Below, in pieces: positions 43,864-53,758 of a stretch of 64,000 nucleotides of DNA. Where the stretch lies: assembly GCF_039538365.1 (NCBI RefSeq), contig NZ_BAABCA010000002.1, forward strand, positions 62,001-126,000, given 5' to 3'. How positions within the stretch are numbered: position 1 is the stretch's first letter; the number at the start of each line of letters is the position of its first letter. The DNA is from Postechiella marina (GTDB lineage: Bacteria; Bacteroidota; Bacteroidia; Flavobacteriales; Flavobacteriaceae). The notes under the pieces are model-generated. The model did not search any database. It saw nothing but the letters and a program-made list of their open reading frames with translations, and had not been told where the DNA came from. The translations under genes and the position numbers were made by a program.

Positions 43864-45171
43864 ATGAGTATAGAAGTTATAAGTATTATCGTTTTGTTTG
43901 TTAGTTTCTTTGGACTTTTACTTTTAAAAGTGCCTGTTGCTTATAGTATTGGTATTGCTACTACATTAAGTCTTTTATTAAACATAGACAAGCTGCCTGG
44001 AATAACAACCATTGCACAACGCATGACTACTGGTATAGATAGTTTTGCTCTTTTAGCTATTCCGTTTTTTGTTTTGGCAGGCGAAATTATGAAACAAGGA
44101 GGCATTGCCAACCGGCTTATTAATTTTGCTAAATCATTAGTAGCTAGTTTACCTGGCGGATTGGCTTACGTTAACATATTAGCATCTATGTTATTTGGAG
44201 CTATTTCTGGGTCTGCAGTAGCTGCAGCGTCTGCTATTGGTTCTATTATGACAGATAGAATGGAAGATGAAGGCTACCCAAGAACTTTAAGTGCTTCTGT
44301 AAATATTACAGCATCTACAACTGGATTATTAATTCCGCCTAGTAATATATTAATTGTTTATGCCTTAGCAAGTGGTGGTACAGCGTCTGTAGCTGCTCTA
44401 TTTATTGCAGGCTATTTACCTGGTATTTTATTAGGGTTGGCAATTATGGGCTATGTTGCTTTTATTGCTATTAGCAAAGGATACCCCAAAGAAAAACGCG
44501 CAACATTGTTAGAAATTTGGACCTTTTTTAGAAAAGCTTTTTTTAGCTTACTACTACTAGTTATTGTTGTTGGCGGTATTGTAGCAGGAGTGTTTACAGC
44601 TACAGAAGCTTCTGTAATTGCAGTATTATATGCTGCTGTATTATCGCTAATTTATGGCGATATGAAATTTACAGATTTCCCAAAAGTATTACTATCAAGT
44701 GCCAAAACTACTGCTGTAGTTATGTTTTTAATATGTACATCTATGGCTATGTCTTGGTTATTTTCTTTTGAAGGCATTCCTGAAATGATTAGTACATTTT
44801 TATTAGATTCTTTACACAATAAATTTGTTATATTTTTAGCTATTAACCTTATTCTATTGATTATTGGTACTTTTATGGATATGACACCTGCTGTGTTAAT
44901 ATTTACACCAATTTTTCTTCCAGTTGTAACTACTTTGGGCATGGATCCGGTACACTTTGGAATTGTAATTGTTTTAAACCTTTGTATTGGCATTTGTACG
45001 CCTCCTGTGGGCACACTACTCTTTGTTGGTAGTGGCGTTGCCAAAGTTTCGGTTACACAAGTAATAAAACCTTTACTCCCATTTTTAGCTATAATGGTGG
45101 CAGTATTAATGTTAATAAGCTATATTCCAGAAATATCTATGTATTTACCAAGACTATTTGGCTTAAAGTAA
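43864..45171 (+). CDS. TRAP transporter large membrane subunit (DctM family)
   Basis: 435-residue permease subunit with about 12 membrane segments. Signature sequences are FFVLAGEIMKQGGIANRLINFAKSLV, GAISGSAVAAASAIGSIM and LIPPSNILIVYALA. It uses the sodium or proton gradient to move the solute delivered by the DctP receptor. It is the last gene of the uronate operon, before the bidirectional terminator at 45222-45249. With the MFS carrier at 15.9 kb the window holds two different inner-membrane systems for acidic sugars. Confidence 0.94.
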   Translation: MSIEVISIIVLFVSFFGLLLLKVPVAYSIGIATTLSLLLNIDKLPGITTIAQRMTTGIDSFALLAIPFFVLAGEIMKQGGIANRLINFAKSLVASLPGGLAYVNILASMLFGAISGSAVAAASAIGSIMTDRMEDEGYPRTLSASVNITASTTGLLIPPSNILIVYALASGGTASVAALFIAGYLPGILLGLAIMGYVAFIAISKGYPKEKRATLLEIWTFFRKAFFSLLLLVIVVGGIVAGVFTATEASVIAVLYAAVLSLIYGDMKFTDFPKVLLSSAKTTAVVMFLICTSMAMSWLFSFEGIPEMISTFLLDSLHNKFVIFLAINLILLIIGTFMDMTPAVLIFTPIFLPVVTTLGMDPVHFGIVIVLNLCIGICTPPVGTLLFVGSGVAKVSVTQVIKPLLPFLAIMVAVLMLISYIPEISMYLPRLFGLK

Positions 45172-45221
45172 ATTGATTAATTCTTATTTCTCAACTTAAT
45201 TATAGGTTGTATATAAAACAT

Positions 45222-45249
45222 AAAAGGTGTCGAATTAAAGACACCTTTT
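45222..45249. terminator. Bidirectional terminator
   Basis: Arms AAAAGGTGTC and GACACCTTTT, 8-base loop. A/T flanks give a U-tract in both directions. It separates the convergent TRAP (plus) and LamG adhesin (minus) genes. Confidence 0.85.
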
Positions 45250-45271
45250 ACTTTTCAACTAAACAAGCAAA

Positions 45272-48200
45272 CTATTTAACAATCACTTTTCTATTAATCA
45301 ATCCTTTTTCTGTATTCATTTTAAAAATATAAACTCCTGTATTTATTTTAGCAGGAATAGTAATTTGTTTTAAATTACTATTTACAGGCAACACTTGTAA
45401 CTCTTGCCCAAGTAAATTATAAATGTTTATATCTGAGATATAAGTATCAGACGTTTTTTTAATTTCTACTACAGATGCTTCATCATTATAAAATAAAGTA
45501 ACATCATTTAAAACATGAGTGTCTTCAATATTTAAAGTAGCTGCAGACGATGCTTCAAAAACCACTTCAAAACGCTCATTATAAGTACCTTTTTCAAGAT
45601 ATACCTGATAAGGAGCCAAACTAATATCGTGCGTTAAACCAGTTGCATTATCTTTAATATATATTGGCAGGTTTGAATCTATATGTTCTTGCTCATCAAT
45701 TTTAATAGTAGACAGCCCAGACTCGCTAACCACAACCCCTAAAGGAAACTTTTGAGTTGCATTTAAATTATTTACACCTTGTATAACAAATTTATTGTCA
45801 TTTAATCTCCAATACATATCTTCTTGGTTAACGTCGACCATAATAGCATCGTAACCCATATCAAAACCATTAGAAGCAGAATTATTAACACCTAATACTA
45901 TTTGCCTATGGTAGCCTTTTGGAGAATCGAACATTAACTTTAAAGTTGGAATTGCTTCCTCTGTATTAACGCTTGCTGTATTTCCTTTTTTAGATGAAGA
46001 CTTTAAGAATAATGATGTTGTTCCATCTTCTTTTGCATAAATACGTTGGCTGTTTTTAAATACAATATCTCCACCATCAATAGGGTCGATTTGAACTCCA
46101 TGTTCGTCTAGCAAACCAGCCTCTACTTTGGTTGACACAAAGAAACCCTGGTTAACAGGTATGTATTGTCCTGGTACTTTTGACCCTACTGCCCCTGTAT
46201 TATTAATTCGAGCATCGTTGGATATCGCTGCAGCACCACCTGTTAAATTTCTAGTAGCATAACCGCCAACATATTCTCCTAAATTATGAGAATCTACTTG
46301 ACCAAAATGATCCCAGAAATATAGCGCTCCGTTAATAACTGTGCCTGTTGTATTATTACCACCATCTGCAATACTTAAATTATCTAAAATAAACTCGGTA
46401 GCATCTATAGCAGACGGGTAAGGATTACCCACCAATCGCTCTACATCTCCAGATGTTTTATCTAATGTTAAACTAATATCGCCATTATAAGGCAATCCTT
46501 TAAACACATAATTTTGCTCGTTTGTTATAGGTGCAGCTCCTTTTGATCCCTTCATGGTAAAACCTTCTCCTGGAGCAATAGATGTTAATTCTGTTAATGG
46601 TTCCCAAGCATTATAATCGTCTTCGGCTCCATAAAACTTATATAACCAATAGGTACTAATAATTTTATGTAATCCTGGAGGAGGTAATGCTCCTGCATTA
46701 GCAGAGGGGTCGAAACCAAGATCTGCATAACCATCAGAATCAGAGCCATTTTTAACAGCCTCTAATATGGTATAATTAGCATTTGGTGCGGTAACACCTG
46801 TACCTCTTGCCGACGCATTTCCTGTAATTGGCCCCACCGAAGAGCTCCAGTAGTTATAATTATAGGCATTTTCTGTTCCTTGCTGATCTCGCTCTATGTA
46901 ACCGCCACTATCGGCGTCTATAATACTACCTTCCAGTTGAATTAACTGTGACTCGCCCACCAAATCTATAACACCATCTAACTCTAAATAATTAGATATA
47001 AAAAGAGCTTGCCCTGCATTATCTTCTACAGGAGTTGTAATTACAGGATCTGCTATTTCGAAGGTACCGTCTGCTACAACTAATCCTAAAAGAGAAATAT
47101 CTCTATCTCCAGAAGTAATGTCGTGTTCTGTTTGTACAATATTCCAGTCTATAACTGTTGTACCATCTAAAGACAATGAATTTGGTATAACCTGATCTGC
47201 ATTATTACTCCATGTTGCAGGGGTATCCCATGCACCTGCATTAGCAGTAATGTAAGGTAAAGGTGCCGTTTGGTCGTCTACTAACTCTTTATCTTTATTT
47301 AAATAATTAAGTCTTAAAAAGAAACGATCATCTGTTAAACCCTCTGTAGTAGAACCATAGAAGGAATTAAAGTTATAATATGCTCTTAAATTTGTCCAAG
47401 GTAAGGCTATTAAAGCATTACTAGCTGCATCATAAGGTAATATGGTGCCTTGAACAAAACCAGAACCGTTTTTCTCTACTTCTTGATTCATTAAATATTT
47501 TACCTGTGCAGCAGAAAGACCAAAATCCCAAACATAAACCTCGTCTATTTCTCCTTGTAAAGAACTTGATACAATATCGGTTATATCATCATATACAGCA
47601 CCAATAATAAAACGATTAAAGTTAGGCGAAGGATGTACTATGTTAGATATCGACTTATCTAAAACACCATCTATATACAATAAAATGGTTCCGCTATCGT
47701 AAACAAAAGTAGTCTGATGCCACTTACCATCATCTACATCCATATTTGAGGTGTACTTAGGTGTTACAGCATCGTCTATAAAAACTTCAACATGACCAGT
47801 TGTGTTTAAACGAATTTGCAACTTTTCTCCTTTTGATATTATTGTACGATTACTAGCTACAGAAGCACATTTAATCCATGAAGAAAGCGTAAATGCTTCA
47901 GAGTTTAAATTAAGTAAAGACTCTCCCGCTAAATAATCTCCAACACCTAATGATATTGAATGATTACTAGTTAACTTAGAAACTTTTCCGAAGGTAAAAA
48001 ACTTGGTACCATTAAAGTGATACCATGTTTCTAGATTAGTGCCCCCATCAGATTTTAAAGGAATAACATCTATAATATCGGCATCAGTAAAATTATCATT
48101 ATCAGCCACAATTAAAGCGTATTCTTCTGTTGCTAATTTTGTAAAAGAACTAAATGCAGAAGTAGGGATAGAAATATAAACATTTTCTACATCGCCCACA

Positions 48201-50134
48201 GTTTCTATAGATTCTACAATTTTCCATTTTCTATCTATGCGAGTTAACGATGTTGTTATACTCGACGTTATATTTACTGTATTAGTGTTAGAGCCTGTAT
48301 ATGGTCCATTATTATTACCCCAAATTAAAAACTCTCCATCTTCATGAAACTCATTTGGATTTTCGGTATTTGTATCGAAAACACCTTGTAAACCAATAGT
48401 AACTTCGTCTATTCTATTTACAGACTTAGACTGTTTTTGGTTTAAATCTGAACTATCATCTCTTCCTATCCCTGCCACATCGTAATTATAACCCAAATTA
48501 GCTGTTATGTCCCAAACTGAAGTGCCAAAAGAACTGACATAGTCTTTTAAAGCCTCTGTAGAACCCCCTAAGGTAATACCATATTTAATAGCTAAATACG
48601 ATTCTATTTTTTGTCTTTCTGCATTGTCTAATTTACTTGCAAATGTAAAAATCTCGGCTATTCTTCCGTTTAAAGAACCTGCACTACCTAAATTACCCCC
48701 AATTGCATATTGGCTACCCGCTGTAAGATTGGTAAAAAGCCCAGAACTTGCACTACTAATTACAGAAGAATTATATAAGATTTCTTGTCCTGTAGGAGAA
48801 CTCAAGGCGTTATTAGTTACATTAATTATACCTGGGTTACTATAACTTGCACTAGTATCTCCTGTACCATAATACGTACCTAAAGGAATACCTTGGTTGT
48901 AAGACAAAGTTTCGTTTGTTAAACCTAGAGAATAGTCTCCAAAACCAATTCCTGTTACATCGTTTATATTTACCGTTTCTGCTCCTGCAAAAATAGTGCT
49001 CTTAGACGATGCACTTGTCATTGTAGCGTCTGGAACCATAACTATAAAAATATCTTCTGTATAAAATCCGTTTGATGTGTTGTACATAAATTGATTATTG
49101 GCTCCACCATCGTTTTCGAATTTAATAACTGGATTAAAATTTATATTCTCTGTTGCAGAATCGACATAAGTCGGTTCGTTTCCAGGATCTGCAGTAGCAG
49201 ATTTTAAATTAGTACCAACATCTAACCAATCTGTTACTGCAGATCCGGTTTTAGTAACACCTCTAGTAGACTTTAACCAAAGTCTAAAATCTGCTGTAAC
49301 ACCACCAGGGCCTGGTATACTATAATCAAACATTTCTGCACTTACATTTATAATAAAAGAACTTGTATCTGGGTCGTTAGAATTAACACTTATAGCAGCA
49401 GACTGTGTGCCCGAAACTGCAGAAGGACCAGTAAATGTAACATCTATATAGATTCCTGATAAAGATGCCATACCTGTGTAAGGAAATGAAACTGGAGACG
49501 ATATAGTAAAATTAGGATTATTACTTAGAACCGAAGAGATATCTAATGCACAAGTACCAATATTTGATAAAGTAAAACGTCTTGTTACAGATGCTCCTTC
49601 TTCTACCACACCAAAATAAGTTCCGTTTAAATCTGTTGTTGCTGTATTATTTAACACATCTGCTTGCGGATCTCCTCCAGAAGCAAAAATTTCTGGAGAT
49701 GTTCCCATCGAAAAAGTAAAATCAAAATCGGGATCTCTATTGTTTTGAATAGTAACATTAGTGCTGGCGCTACAGTTACCTGTATTGTTAATAATGTAAA
49801 ACCATAAGGTCTGCACTCCGTTATAGCAGTATGGCGCTTTTAAATTTACTGGAATTGGCCTATACCATCCATAATAATATGTGCCAACAGAAAAATCGGT
49901 ATTATTACTTAAAATAATATCGTCTATTCTTACATTAGAGCAATCGCCTCGCGCACTCTGTATGGTAAACCATTGATAACTACCTGACGACATTGTAACA
50001 GAATCTCCATCTGATACTGTTGACCCACCATAAACGTCAACTCGCATGTTTTGCGCATTACCAAATAATATACTTAGCACGAACATAGCACATGCGCATA
50101 TTATAGAAGAGGTTAAGTTCTGTTTCTTTTTCAT
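45272..50134 (-). CDS. Type IX-secreted LamG/choice-of-anchor-D surface protein
   Basis: 1620-residue secreted protein. It has a signal peptide (about 1-27), an immunoglobulin-like choice-of-anchor D region (about 130-265) and a ConA-like segment (about 275-520, FRLWLKSTRGV ... IESYLAIKYGITL). A LamG-type domain follows (about 755-900, SLNLNSEAFTLSSWIKC ... EGEIDEVYVWDF-like). A long beta-rich region precedes a C-terminal type IX sorting domain (about 1545-1620, DINIYNLLGQELQ ... GVYIFKMNTEKGLINRKVIVK). Such proteins are exported by the T9SS and held at the cell surface, acting in adhesion or glycan binding. No enzymatic motif is visible. It is monocistronic with its own promoter. Confidence 0.85.
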   Translation of the reverse strand: MKKKQNLTSSIICACAMFVLSILFGNAQNMRVDVYGGSTVSDGDSVTMSSGSYQWFTIQSARGDCSNVRIDDIILSNNTDFSVGTYYYGWYRPIPVNLKAPYCYNGVQTLWFYIINNTGNCSASTNVTIQNNRDPDFDFTFSMGTSPEIFASGGDPQADVLNNTATTDLNGTYFGVVEEGASVTRRFTLSNIGTCALDISSVLSNNPNFTISSPVSFPYTGMASLSGIYIDVTFTGPSAVSGTQSAAISVNSNDPDTSSFIINVSAEMFDYSIPGPGGVTADFRLWLKSTRGVTKTGSAVTDWLDVGTNLKSATADPGNEPTYVDSATENINFNPVIKFENDGGANNQFMYNTSNGFYTEDIFIVMVPDATMTSASSKSTIFAGAETVNINDVTGIGFGDYSLGLTNETLSYNQGIPLGTYYGTGDTSASYSNPGIINVTNNALSSPTGQEILYNSSVISSASSGLFTNLTAGSQYAIGGNLGSAGSLNGRIAEIFTFASKLDNAERQKIESYLAIKYGITLGGSTEALKDYVSSFGTSVWDITANLGYNYDVAGIGRDDSSDLNQKQSKSVNRIDEVTIGLQGVFDTNTENPNEFHEDGEFLIWGNNNGPYTGSNTNTVNITSSITTSLTRIDRKWKIVESIETVGDVENVYISIPTSAFSSFTKLATEEYALIVADNDNFTDADIIDVIPLKSDGGTNLETWYHFNGTKFFTFGKVSKLTSNHSISLGVGDYLAGESLLNLNSEAFTLSSWIKCASVASNRTIISKGEKLQIRLNTTGHVEVFIDDAVTPKYTSNMDVDDGKWHQTTFVYDSGTILLYIDGVLDKSISNIVHPSPNFNRFIIGAVYDDITDIVSSSLQGEIDEVYVWDFGLSAAQVKYLMNQEVEKNGSGFVQGTILPYDAASNALIALPWTNLRAYYNFNSFYGSTTEGLTDDRFFLRLNYLNKDKELVDDQTAPLPYITANAGAWDTPATWSNNADQVIPNSLSLDGTTVIDWNIVQTEHDITSGDRDISLLGLVVADGTFEIADPVITTPVEDNAGQALFISNYLELDGVIDLVGESQLIQLEGSIIDADSGGYIERDQQGTENAYNYNYWSSSVGPITGNASARGTGVTAPNANYTILEAVKNGSDSDGYADLGFDPSANAGALPPPGLHKIISTYWLYKFYGAEDDYNAWEPLTELTSIAPGEGFTMKGSKGAAPITNEQNYVFKGLPYNGDISLTLDKTSGDVERLVGNPYPSAIDATEFILDNLSIADGGNNTTGTVINGALYFWDHFGQVDSHNLGEYVGGYATRNLTGGAAAISNDARINNTGAVGSKVPGQYIPVNQGFFVSTKVEAGLLDEHGVQIDPIDGGDIVFKNSQRIYAKEDGTTSLFLKSSSKKGNTASVNTEEAIPTLKLMFDSPKGYHRQIVLGVNNSASNGFDMGYDAIMVDVNQEDMYWRLNDNKFVIQGVNNLNATQKFPLGVVVSESGLSTIKIDEQEHIDSNLPIYIKDNATGLTHDISLAPYQVYLEKGTYNERFEVVFEASSAATLNIEDTHVLNDVTLFYNDEASVVEIKKTSDTYISDINIYNLLGQELQVLPVNSNLKQITIPAKINTGVYIFKMNTEKGLINRKVIVK

Positions 50135-50189
50135 AATTAAGATTTAAAAAACCCAAATTATTTCATCGATTAACAGCATATTTACACGA

Positions 50190-50219
50190 CAAAAATACAA
50201 CTTATATTTAATTCAGCAA
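50190..50219 (-). promoter_or_regulatory. Promoter of the type IX-secreted protein gene
   Basis: On the minus strand TTG (50219-50217), 19 bases, TATTTTTG (50197-50190), fitting the TTG-N19-TAnnTTTG consensus, 56 bp before the start codon. Confidence 0.65.
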
Positions 50220-50650
50220 AATAAAGTTTAAAAAAATGCATTTTTTAGTATGTTTTTTCCCACTTTAAAGAGCGAGTAAAAACTAACAAATAATAGCATA
50301 CTGTATACCACCAAAGGATAGTTTGATAAAACTTTCTTAAAATAAAAAACCAAATAATTAAAATATTTGTAAAAATTGAGAAGTAAATGATGGTTAAGTA
50401 AACACAACACATAACTGTTTCAAATTTGATAATGGTTTCTTATTTGAATTAAAAATCATTTTCAATTTTTGTTAGTTGACATATATCGAAATTTTTACAA
50501 ATAACTGATTTTCAATATTTAAAAATAACAAAAACTAAATTAACATCTATATTGTCTAGTTAAAGCATAAACATAGACGTGAATTTTAAGTGTAAAAAAC
50601 TAAATTTTTAATACATTTACGTACACATCAGCACCAACTAAACTATACAA
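50220..50650. other. Divergent intergenic region
   Basis: About 430 bp of AT-rich DNA between the adhesin gene promoter and the TPR regulator. A 60-codon minus-strand frame at 50228-50410 encodes a hydrophobic peptide but overlaps no recognisable signal and has no family resemblance, so I do not call it. No convincing promoter was found for the TPR gene; TACATTTA near 50611-50618 is the closest -7 match. Confidence 0.5.
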
Positions 50651-52267
50651 ATGCAATTTTTAAGATATTTAATAATTTCTTTTACAATTTTATTTTTTTC
50701 AAGCAATTTACTGGCTCAACGCATAGAAATAAAAGACAGTATTTTAGCCAAGGCTATTTCCTATAAATTTAAAAACCAAGACAGCGCTTTTTATTATTTT
50801 AAAAAAGGATATGAGCTAAGAACAAAAGAAAAAGACACATTGGCTGTTATTAATATATTAATAGAGACATCACAATTATACGCACATAATGTGAACTACG
50901 AAAAAGCCTATGATGGTTACTGGGAAGCCTTATTACTTGCAGACCACTCTAAAAACTTATACGCTAAAGCCAAAATTTACCAAGGACTCGGTTGGCTATA
51001 CTCTTTTTACAAAAGAAATGACAAAGCACTAGAGTATCTTACCCTGGCGTTAAACACTAAAAAGGAATTTGTTAAAAACAAAACCATAAATATAGATTAC
51101 TTAACAGAAAACTATTTTTCTCTTTTATCTTTTTATAGGGTTAATAAAAACTACGATAAAGCAAGTAAATATGTAGATAGTCTCGCCTTTTTACAACAAC
51201 ATAGAAAAGAACCTCAGGATAATTTCTATTACATATCTGAGTCTGGATATTTAGATGCTATAAATGGTAATTATACCAATGGATTAAAAAAATTAGACCA
51301 AGCCAAAACTTATTTTAAAGAAAATAAACAAGAATACCTTGTAATAATATATGCTTTACTGGGCGATGTTTATTTAAAAAAAGGAGATACAACAAAGGGC
51401 ATTATAAATTATAAAAAATCGCTTAACATTTCTAGAACTTATAATAGCCACGTAGATTATAAACTAAAATCTTTTGAAGCTCTATTCAACATTTATCAAA
51501 ATAAAAAAGACTATGAGAAGGCTAATTATTTTTTATTAAAGTTTAAAAAATTAAATGATGACATTTTTGGAAGCAAAAGTAAAAACAATCAACACTTATT
51601 AGAAATTAAAGATAAATATCGTATTGAAAAAGATAGAGAAGCCAATCTTTTAAAACAGCAACATATTACAAAATTAGAAAACGAAGAACATATTTGGTAC
51701 TTACAATCTATAATTCTGCTAGTTTCTATTGTATCACTAGCTTTATTCACTTTTTTATACATTAGATATATAAGGAATAAACATAATGCTGAAAAGGAGA
51801 TTTTAAAAGAAAAACAGCGCTTAAAAATTAAGCAGAAAGAAGAAGTGCTAGAATTAAAAAACAAAGAATTAACAGCATCAGCTTTAAGGTTAATTGAAAA
51901 AGATGAGTTTATTTCTAATATCAAAAAAAAATTAGCAAATCAAAAAGAGGGCAATATTGATGTACAAGTTATAAATCGTGTTTTAAAATCTATTCAAGGC
52001 AATCCTAACAATAACTGGAAAGAGTTTGAAGCAACATTTACATCTATAAACGAGAGCTTTTACACAAAACTAAAAACTCAATTTCCAAAACTGAGTCAAA
52101 CAGATCAAAAAATTTGTGCCTTGGTTAAGCTTAATTTTTCTAGTAAAGATATGGCCAAATTACTTGGCATCTCGGTAGAGAGCGTTCACACATCAAGACA
52201 TAGATTACGCAAAAAAATAGGATTAAGCAGGGAAGAAAACCTAGAAGAATTTATTAGTAAAATATAA
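50651..52267 (+). CDS. TPR-containing transmembrane regulator with LuxR-type HTH
   Basis: 538 residues. Signal peptide (about 1-22), then several tetratricopeptide repeats (about 30-310). One membrane helix (about 353-373) is followed by a coiled coil (about 378-450). A C-terminal LuxR/GerE-like helix-turn-helix ends the protein (about 485-535), with LSQTDQKICALVKLNFSSK and LLGISVESVHTSRHRLRKK. This layout is common in Bacteroidota as a membrane-bound regulator that senses periplasmic or envelope signals. It is divergent from the type IX-secreted protein gene and may control it, though no site supports this. There is no receiver or kinase domain. Confidence 0.8.
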   Translation: MQFLRYLIISFTILFFSSNLLAQRIEIKDSILAKAISYKFKNQDSAFYYFKKGYELRTKEKDTLAVINILIETSQLYAHNVNYEKAYDGYWEALLLADHSKNLYAKAKIYQGLGWLYSFYKRNDKALEYLTLALNTKKEFVKNKTINIDYLTENYFSLLSFYRVNKNYDKASKYVDSLAFLQQHRKEPQDNFYYISESGYLDAINGNYTNGLKKLDQAKTYFKENKQEYLVIIYALLGDVYLKKGDTTKGIINYKKSLNISRTYNSHVDYKLKSFEALFNIYQNKKDYEKANYFLLKFKKLNDDIFGSKSKNNQHLLEIKDKYRIEKDREANLLKQQHITKLENEEHIWYLQSIILLVSIVSLALFTFLYIRYIRNKHNAEKEILKEKQRLKIKQKEEVLELKNKELTASALRLIEKDEFISNIKKKLANQKEGNIDVQVINRVLKSIQGNPNNNWKEFEATFTSINESFYTKLKTQFPKLSQTDQKICALVKLNFSSKDMAKLLGISVESVHTSRHRLRKKIGLSREENLEEFISKI

Positions 52268-52549
52268 GACAAAAACCATACACGTAAAAGCTTTTGTACT
52301 AAAGCCTATGGCTGTAATAGCTATAGAATAATGGTATTATTTAAGTTAACTAAATATTTGGTTAAACACCATTTTTTCGAGAAGGATTTCTTTTTAAAAT
52401 GGATTTAAAACAAAAAAGCATCCCAATTTTCTATAAAAGAAAAAAGGAAAGCTTTCCATCGGTTTCGCGCTAAATTACTTTAGCATCACTACCATATTTC
52501 GATAGACTACTACACCTATCAAAACAACACAACTACCGTTTATTGCCAA
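52268..52549. other. Intergenic region after the TPR regulator
   Basis: No gene seen. An imperfect palindrome, AACTAAATATTTGGTT with one mismatched pair (52348-52363), is the only notable element and has no obvious partner gene. The end of the gap is the tRNA terminator. Confidence 0.4.
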
Positions 52550-52551
52550 AA

Positions 52552-52573
52552 AAAGCTCTAATTTCTCAGAGCT
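52552..52573 (-). terminator. Terminator of tRNA-Asp
   Basis: AAGCTCT / AGAGCTT stem with an AT loop, followed on the minus strand by a run of T, beginning about 18 bp after the 3' end of the tRNA. Confidence 0.75.
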
Positions 52574-52590
52574 TCTTTGTTGCAATTTTG

Positions 52591-52664
52591 CGGTCTGGAC
52601 GGGACTCGAACCCGCGACCTTCGCCGTGACAGGGCGACATTCTAACCAACTGAACTACCAGACC
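52591..52664 (-). tRNA. tRNA-Asp (anticodon GTC)
   Basis: 74-nt cloverleaf on the minus strand. Acceptor arms GGTCTGG / CCAGACC plus discriminator G. The anticodon stem TCGCC / GGCGA encloses loop CTGTCAC, giving anticodon GTC. The T arm contains GGTTCGAGTCC. CCA is not encoded. It has its own promoter and terminator. Confidence 0.96.
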
Positions 52665-52682
52665 GTTGCGTTATTGCGATTG

Positions 52683-52711
52683 CAAAGATACACGTCTTTT
52701 TGATATCTCAA
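52683..52711 (-). promoter_or_regulatory. Promoter of tRNA-Asp
   Basis: On the minus strand TTG (52711-52709), 18 bases, TATCTTTG (52690-52683), about 19 bp before the mature 5' end. An excellent consensus match expected for a strongly expressed tRNA. Confidence 0.75.
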
Positions 52712-52744
52712 AGCCTTTTTTATATTTTTTTTTAAATATTTTTT

Positions 52745-53674
52745 CTAACCAAATTTTTGTCGCTCTAACATATACGTTGTGAGTATGTTACCAAAACCTT
52801 TGTTTATATCGGCTTCTACATAATTTATCTTGTATTGAGCGCATTTTAATTTTAAAGCTTCAAAATATGAAGCTACAGCATCATTATATGACGATTTTAC
52901 TGTTTCGGAATACAAATTTATATGTTCTCCGGTTTCAACATCTATAAAACGCTTTGGAGTATTATCAAAATTAAAGGTTAATTCGCTTTCTTTATCAAAA
53001 ACATGAAACAATACAACTTCGTGTTTATTATATTTTAAATGCCTTAGAGCCTCAAATAACTTAGTTTCATCTGTTGTGGTTTGAAACATATCGGTAAATA
53101 AAAAAATTAAAGACCTCCTGTGTATTTTTTCTGCTATTTGATGTAAATACGTATAAGTTTCTGTTTGTTTGTTTTCGGGCTTTATAATTACCGTATTGCT
53201 TAACTTGTCTAATAACATTTGATGATGCCTCTCACTCCCCTTCTCTGGTGCATAAAAATCGTAAGCATCACTATAAATACTTAAACCTACAGCATCGCGC
53301 TGTTTTTTTAACAAATGCATTAAAGCCGCAGATGCTAATGCAGAAAAAGCTACTTTGTTTAATTGATTAATGGATAAAGTATGTTTTTCTGGATAATGCA
53401 TAGAGCTACTATTATCTACAATAATATGGCAGCGTAAATTAGTTTCGTCATCGTAGCGCTTGGTATAAAGCTTATCTGTTTTAGCAAAAAGTTTCCAATC
53501 TATATGTCTGGTACTTTCTCCTTGATTATAAATTTTATGCTCGGCAAACTCTGCCGAAAACCCATGAAACGGACTTTTATGCATACCCGAAATAAACCCT
53601 TCTACTACCTGCTTTGCCAGTAGTTCTAAATTTTTAAAACCTTCGGTTTTGTTTAATTCGCGTTGTAAATTCAT
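52745..53674 (-). CDS. DUF58 domain protein (vWA-like)
   Basis: 309-residue cytoplasmic protein of the DUF58 family. The family block HSGxxxEFAEHKxYxxGD is seen as FHGFSAEFAEHKIYNQGESTRHIDWKLFAKTDKLYTKRY. A MIDAS-like metal motif DNSSSMHYP (about 92-100) indicates the vWA fold. DUF58 proteins usually lie with MoxR ATPases and vWA/BatA proteins in envelope-stress or metallo-complex assembly clusters. Here those partners are absent from the window. It stands alone between tRNA-Asp and clpP. Confidence 0.85.
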   Translation of the reverse strand: MNLQRELNKTEGFKNLELLAKQVVEGFISGMHKSPFHGFSAEFAEHKIYNQGESTRHIDWKLFAKTDKLYTKRYDDETNLRCHIIVDNSSSMHYPEKHTLSINQLNKVAFSALASAALMHLLKKQRDAVGLSIYSDAYDFYAPEKGSERHHQMLLDKLSNTVIIKPENKQTETYTYLHQIAEKIHRRSLIFLFTDMFQTTTDETKLFEALRHLKYNKHEVVLFHVFDKESELTFNFDNTPKRFIDVETGEHINLYSETVKSSYNDAVASYFEALKLKCAQYKINYVEADINKGFGNILTTYMLERQKFG

Positions 53675-53707
53675 CTATTTTTTATTAAGCCGCTTCACTT
53701 TTAAATT

Positions 53708-53740
53708 AAAAAGACAAGATTTTAAAACCTTGTCTTTTTT
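53708..53740 (-). terminator. Terminator of clpP
   Basis: AAAGACAAG / CTTGTCTTT stem with a 10-base loop, T-rich on both sides, directly after the clpP stop. Confidence 0.8.
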
Positions 53741-53758
53741 ACTATTTACAATATTTTT

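Noticed and set aside
50228..50410. 60-codon hydrophobic frame on the minus strand
   Set aside because: No family resemblance, no promoter or terminator around it, and composition expected from translating AT-rich intergenic DNA. Not called as a gene.
52591..52664. tRNA-Asp as a possible integration site of a mobile island
   Set aside because: No integrase, direct repeat of the tRNA 3' end or other mobility gene was seen on either side.
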